Shown one piece after another: positions 62,613 through 64,000 of a stretch of 64,000 bases of DNA; position 1 is the first letter of the stretch, and each line of letters begins with the position of its first letter. A model generated the notes under the pieces. The model saw only the letters and a list, made by a program, of their open reading frames with translations, ran no database searches and was not told where the DNA came from. This stretch comes from Sipunculus nudus (lineage: Eukaryota > Annelida > Sipuncula > Golfingiida > Sipunculidae). The translations under genes and the position numbers were made by a program. The stretch covers positions 4,152,664 through 4,216,663 of the forward strand of contig CM049315.1 in the NCBI GenBank assembly GCA_026874595.1, read 5' to 3'.

Positions 62613-62755
62613 TGAAATACAGTCTACATTAAAAAAATAATCTTGGTTTATCCAACATAACAGCAATCATTTCTCTTGAACATTCACAATTTAAATGGTT
62701 TCTTAATGAAAATAAACATGCAGATATGTCTTTTTATTTATATAATATAAATATC

Positions 62756-62793
<38 letters not shown>

Positions 62794-62904
62794 CATGTAA
62801 TACATTGTATTTGACCGTATTTTGAATACATCAGTTATGAATAGACTTAAAGATATGACATATACATATATATGAAATATATAAAGAACATATATGTATA
62901 AAGA

Positions 62905-62948
<44 letters not shown>

Positions 62949-63229
62949 GAAATGTAATGGAATGTCAAACAGGTTGAGTGTATAACAGAGCAAAACAATC
63001 GAAAAAAGCCATCCTGTAAACAGTTTATACATCTGACTATACTAAGATCAAAGATACATATTCTACAAACTGCACGATACACACAGCGTGTTGAATATGA
63101 TTTTTAGGATTTAAGCCGGCTATCTGTGTACATGTGTGCTAAACAGTGTAGTCAACATTCTTGTTGTGGTATAATTCTAAGCATTGAATCAATACTATAA
63201 TTAAACTCGGTCCGTTGGTTTAAATTTAT
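62613..63229. other. AT-rich DNA with (TA)n tracts
   Basis: TA microsatellites at 62762-62789 and 62909-62942 in otherwise featureless AT-rich sequence. Confidence 0.6.
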
Positions 63230-63610
63230 GGAGGGGAGAAAAAAAAACTGGTGTCTCGAATCGATTTCTGAGTCGGGGATCATTAAGTAAATGTTGCGCT
63301 TATATCGCTTTACTAAATGGCTTAGCAGTCATCGTGGAGATGAGATCAAAATGAGAAAATAACGCCCAAAACAGTAGACTCGATCAAGTCCATCAGTTAC
63401 CATGCCAATACCATCAAATTAGTCCGGCTATTTCCCCCAAGGGGGCTCTTTATACTTTGGAATAAGGACGTTGCCAAATTAAGTTTACCGCAGTCCGGCA
63501 ACCTGCTGTGACGCAGTAAGGCGCGTCACGCGTGACGTATCTATACCGGAAAGCGGCAAAGCGTTCCGCAGCAAGGTGCCACATCGACGCACACTTCACA
63601 CCTTTTAAGG
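63230..63610. other. Complex GC-richer island
   Basis: Non-repetitive block with several CGTCACG and TGACG words around 63510-63540 and no open frame of note. It is a possible conserved noncoding or promoter region about 3 kb beyond the POU4 5' end. Confidence 0.28.
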
Positions 63611-64000
63611 CTTTATCTTTTAAAGTTTAATTAGGTCAACTTGTTATTGTTTTAGAAAATACATTAGATTACCCATTTGGTATGTAAGATAAGGTTATTT
63701 GATGAAAGTAATTTATTGTGAGAATATGAGGTGTTTTATGCTCGGGTGAATTGTTTAGAATGAAAGATAATGATAAGAATATAATTATAAGTGAATGTTT
63801 TGAACCTCACATTGTAGATAAGATCTTATAGGAATAAAATGAAGATATGGCTATGTTTTTTTATATCTATCTAATTATAAATTTCCATCTTATTTTATTT
63901 GCTTATTTTTAGAACTATATTTGTGATAATGAAATAATTCTTTCTATGACACATGTTATATAAAAACAGATAACTTTATCTAGTTATCTGTTCTGTCTTT
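63611..64000. other. AT-rich gene-free DNA
   Basis: Nothing recognised up to the window edge. Confidence 0.55.

Overview
This is an AT-rich animal nuclear window, dense in microsatellites and minisatellites. The only gene I can identify with confidence is a POU class 4 (Brn3 / acj6 / unc-86) homeobox transcription factor on the minus strand. The protein suggests a protostome: the POU-IV box matches Drosophila acj6 as I remember it, better than the vertebrate proteins. The repeat style (tRNA-derived SINE, non-LTR retroelement relics, long TA/CT/GA tracts) suggests a lophotrochozoan, probably a mollusc, but I cannot fix the species.

POU4 is read right to left. A short 5' coding exon with the POU-IV box lies at 57113-57232 (possibly from 57245). 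It is followed by a 9.4 kb intron full of (TA)n tracts with a few complex islands. The large 3' exon at 46771-47685 encodes the rest of the POU-IV region, a His/Met/Pro-rich spacer, the POU-specific domain and the POU homeodomain. The two exons join in phase 0 at consensus splice sites. A possible further upstream exon or 5' leader ends at a clean donor at 60061. A perfect octamer and an E-box lie about 0.8 kb beyond that.

The roughly 46 kb to the left of POU4 (its downstream side) has no recognisable protein-coding gene. From left to right it holds: a solo LTR (775-1570), a 61-bp minisatellite (12.2-13.3 kb), a CCAAT-box cluster (14.9-15.4 kb), a 36-bp/71-bp satellite whose unit carries an ACGTCA motif in almost every monomer (15.5-18.2 kb), a tRNA-derived SINE (18.3-18.6 kb), a TIR-flanked MITE-like element (24.1-24.5 kb), a degenerate TCTAGACA-type array (28.2-29.0 kb), a 48-bp-arm near-perfect hairpin (32.5 kb), and a 32-bp G-rich minisatellite (37.9-39.8 kb). 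Islands of complex, GC-richer DNA punctuate this gene desert. They are the best places to look for POU4 enhancers.

To the right of POU4 is a 5'-truncated, decayed non-LTR retrotransposon reverse transcriptase on the minus strand (61.2-62.6 kb), then AT-rich DNA and one more complex island at 63.2-63.6 kb. Most long open frames in the window come from tandem repeats or are antisense to real features. I found no rRNA gene, tRNA gene, CRISPR array or new multi-gene system.
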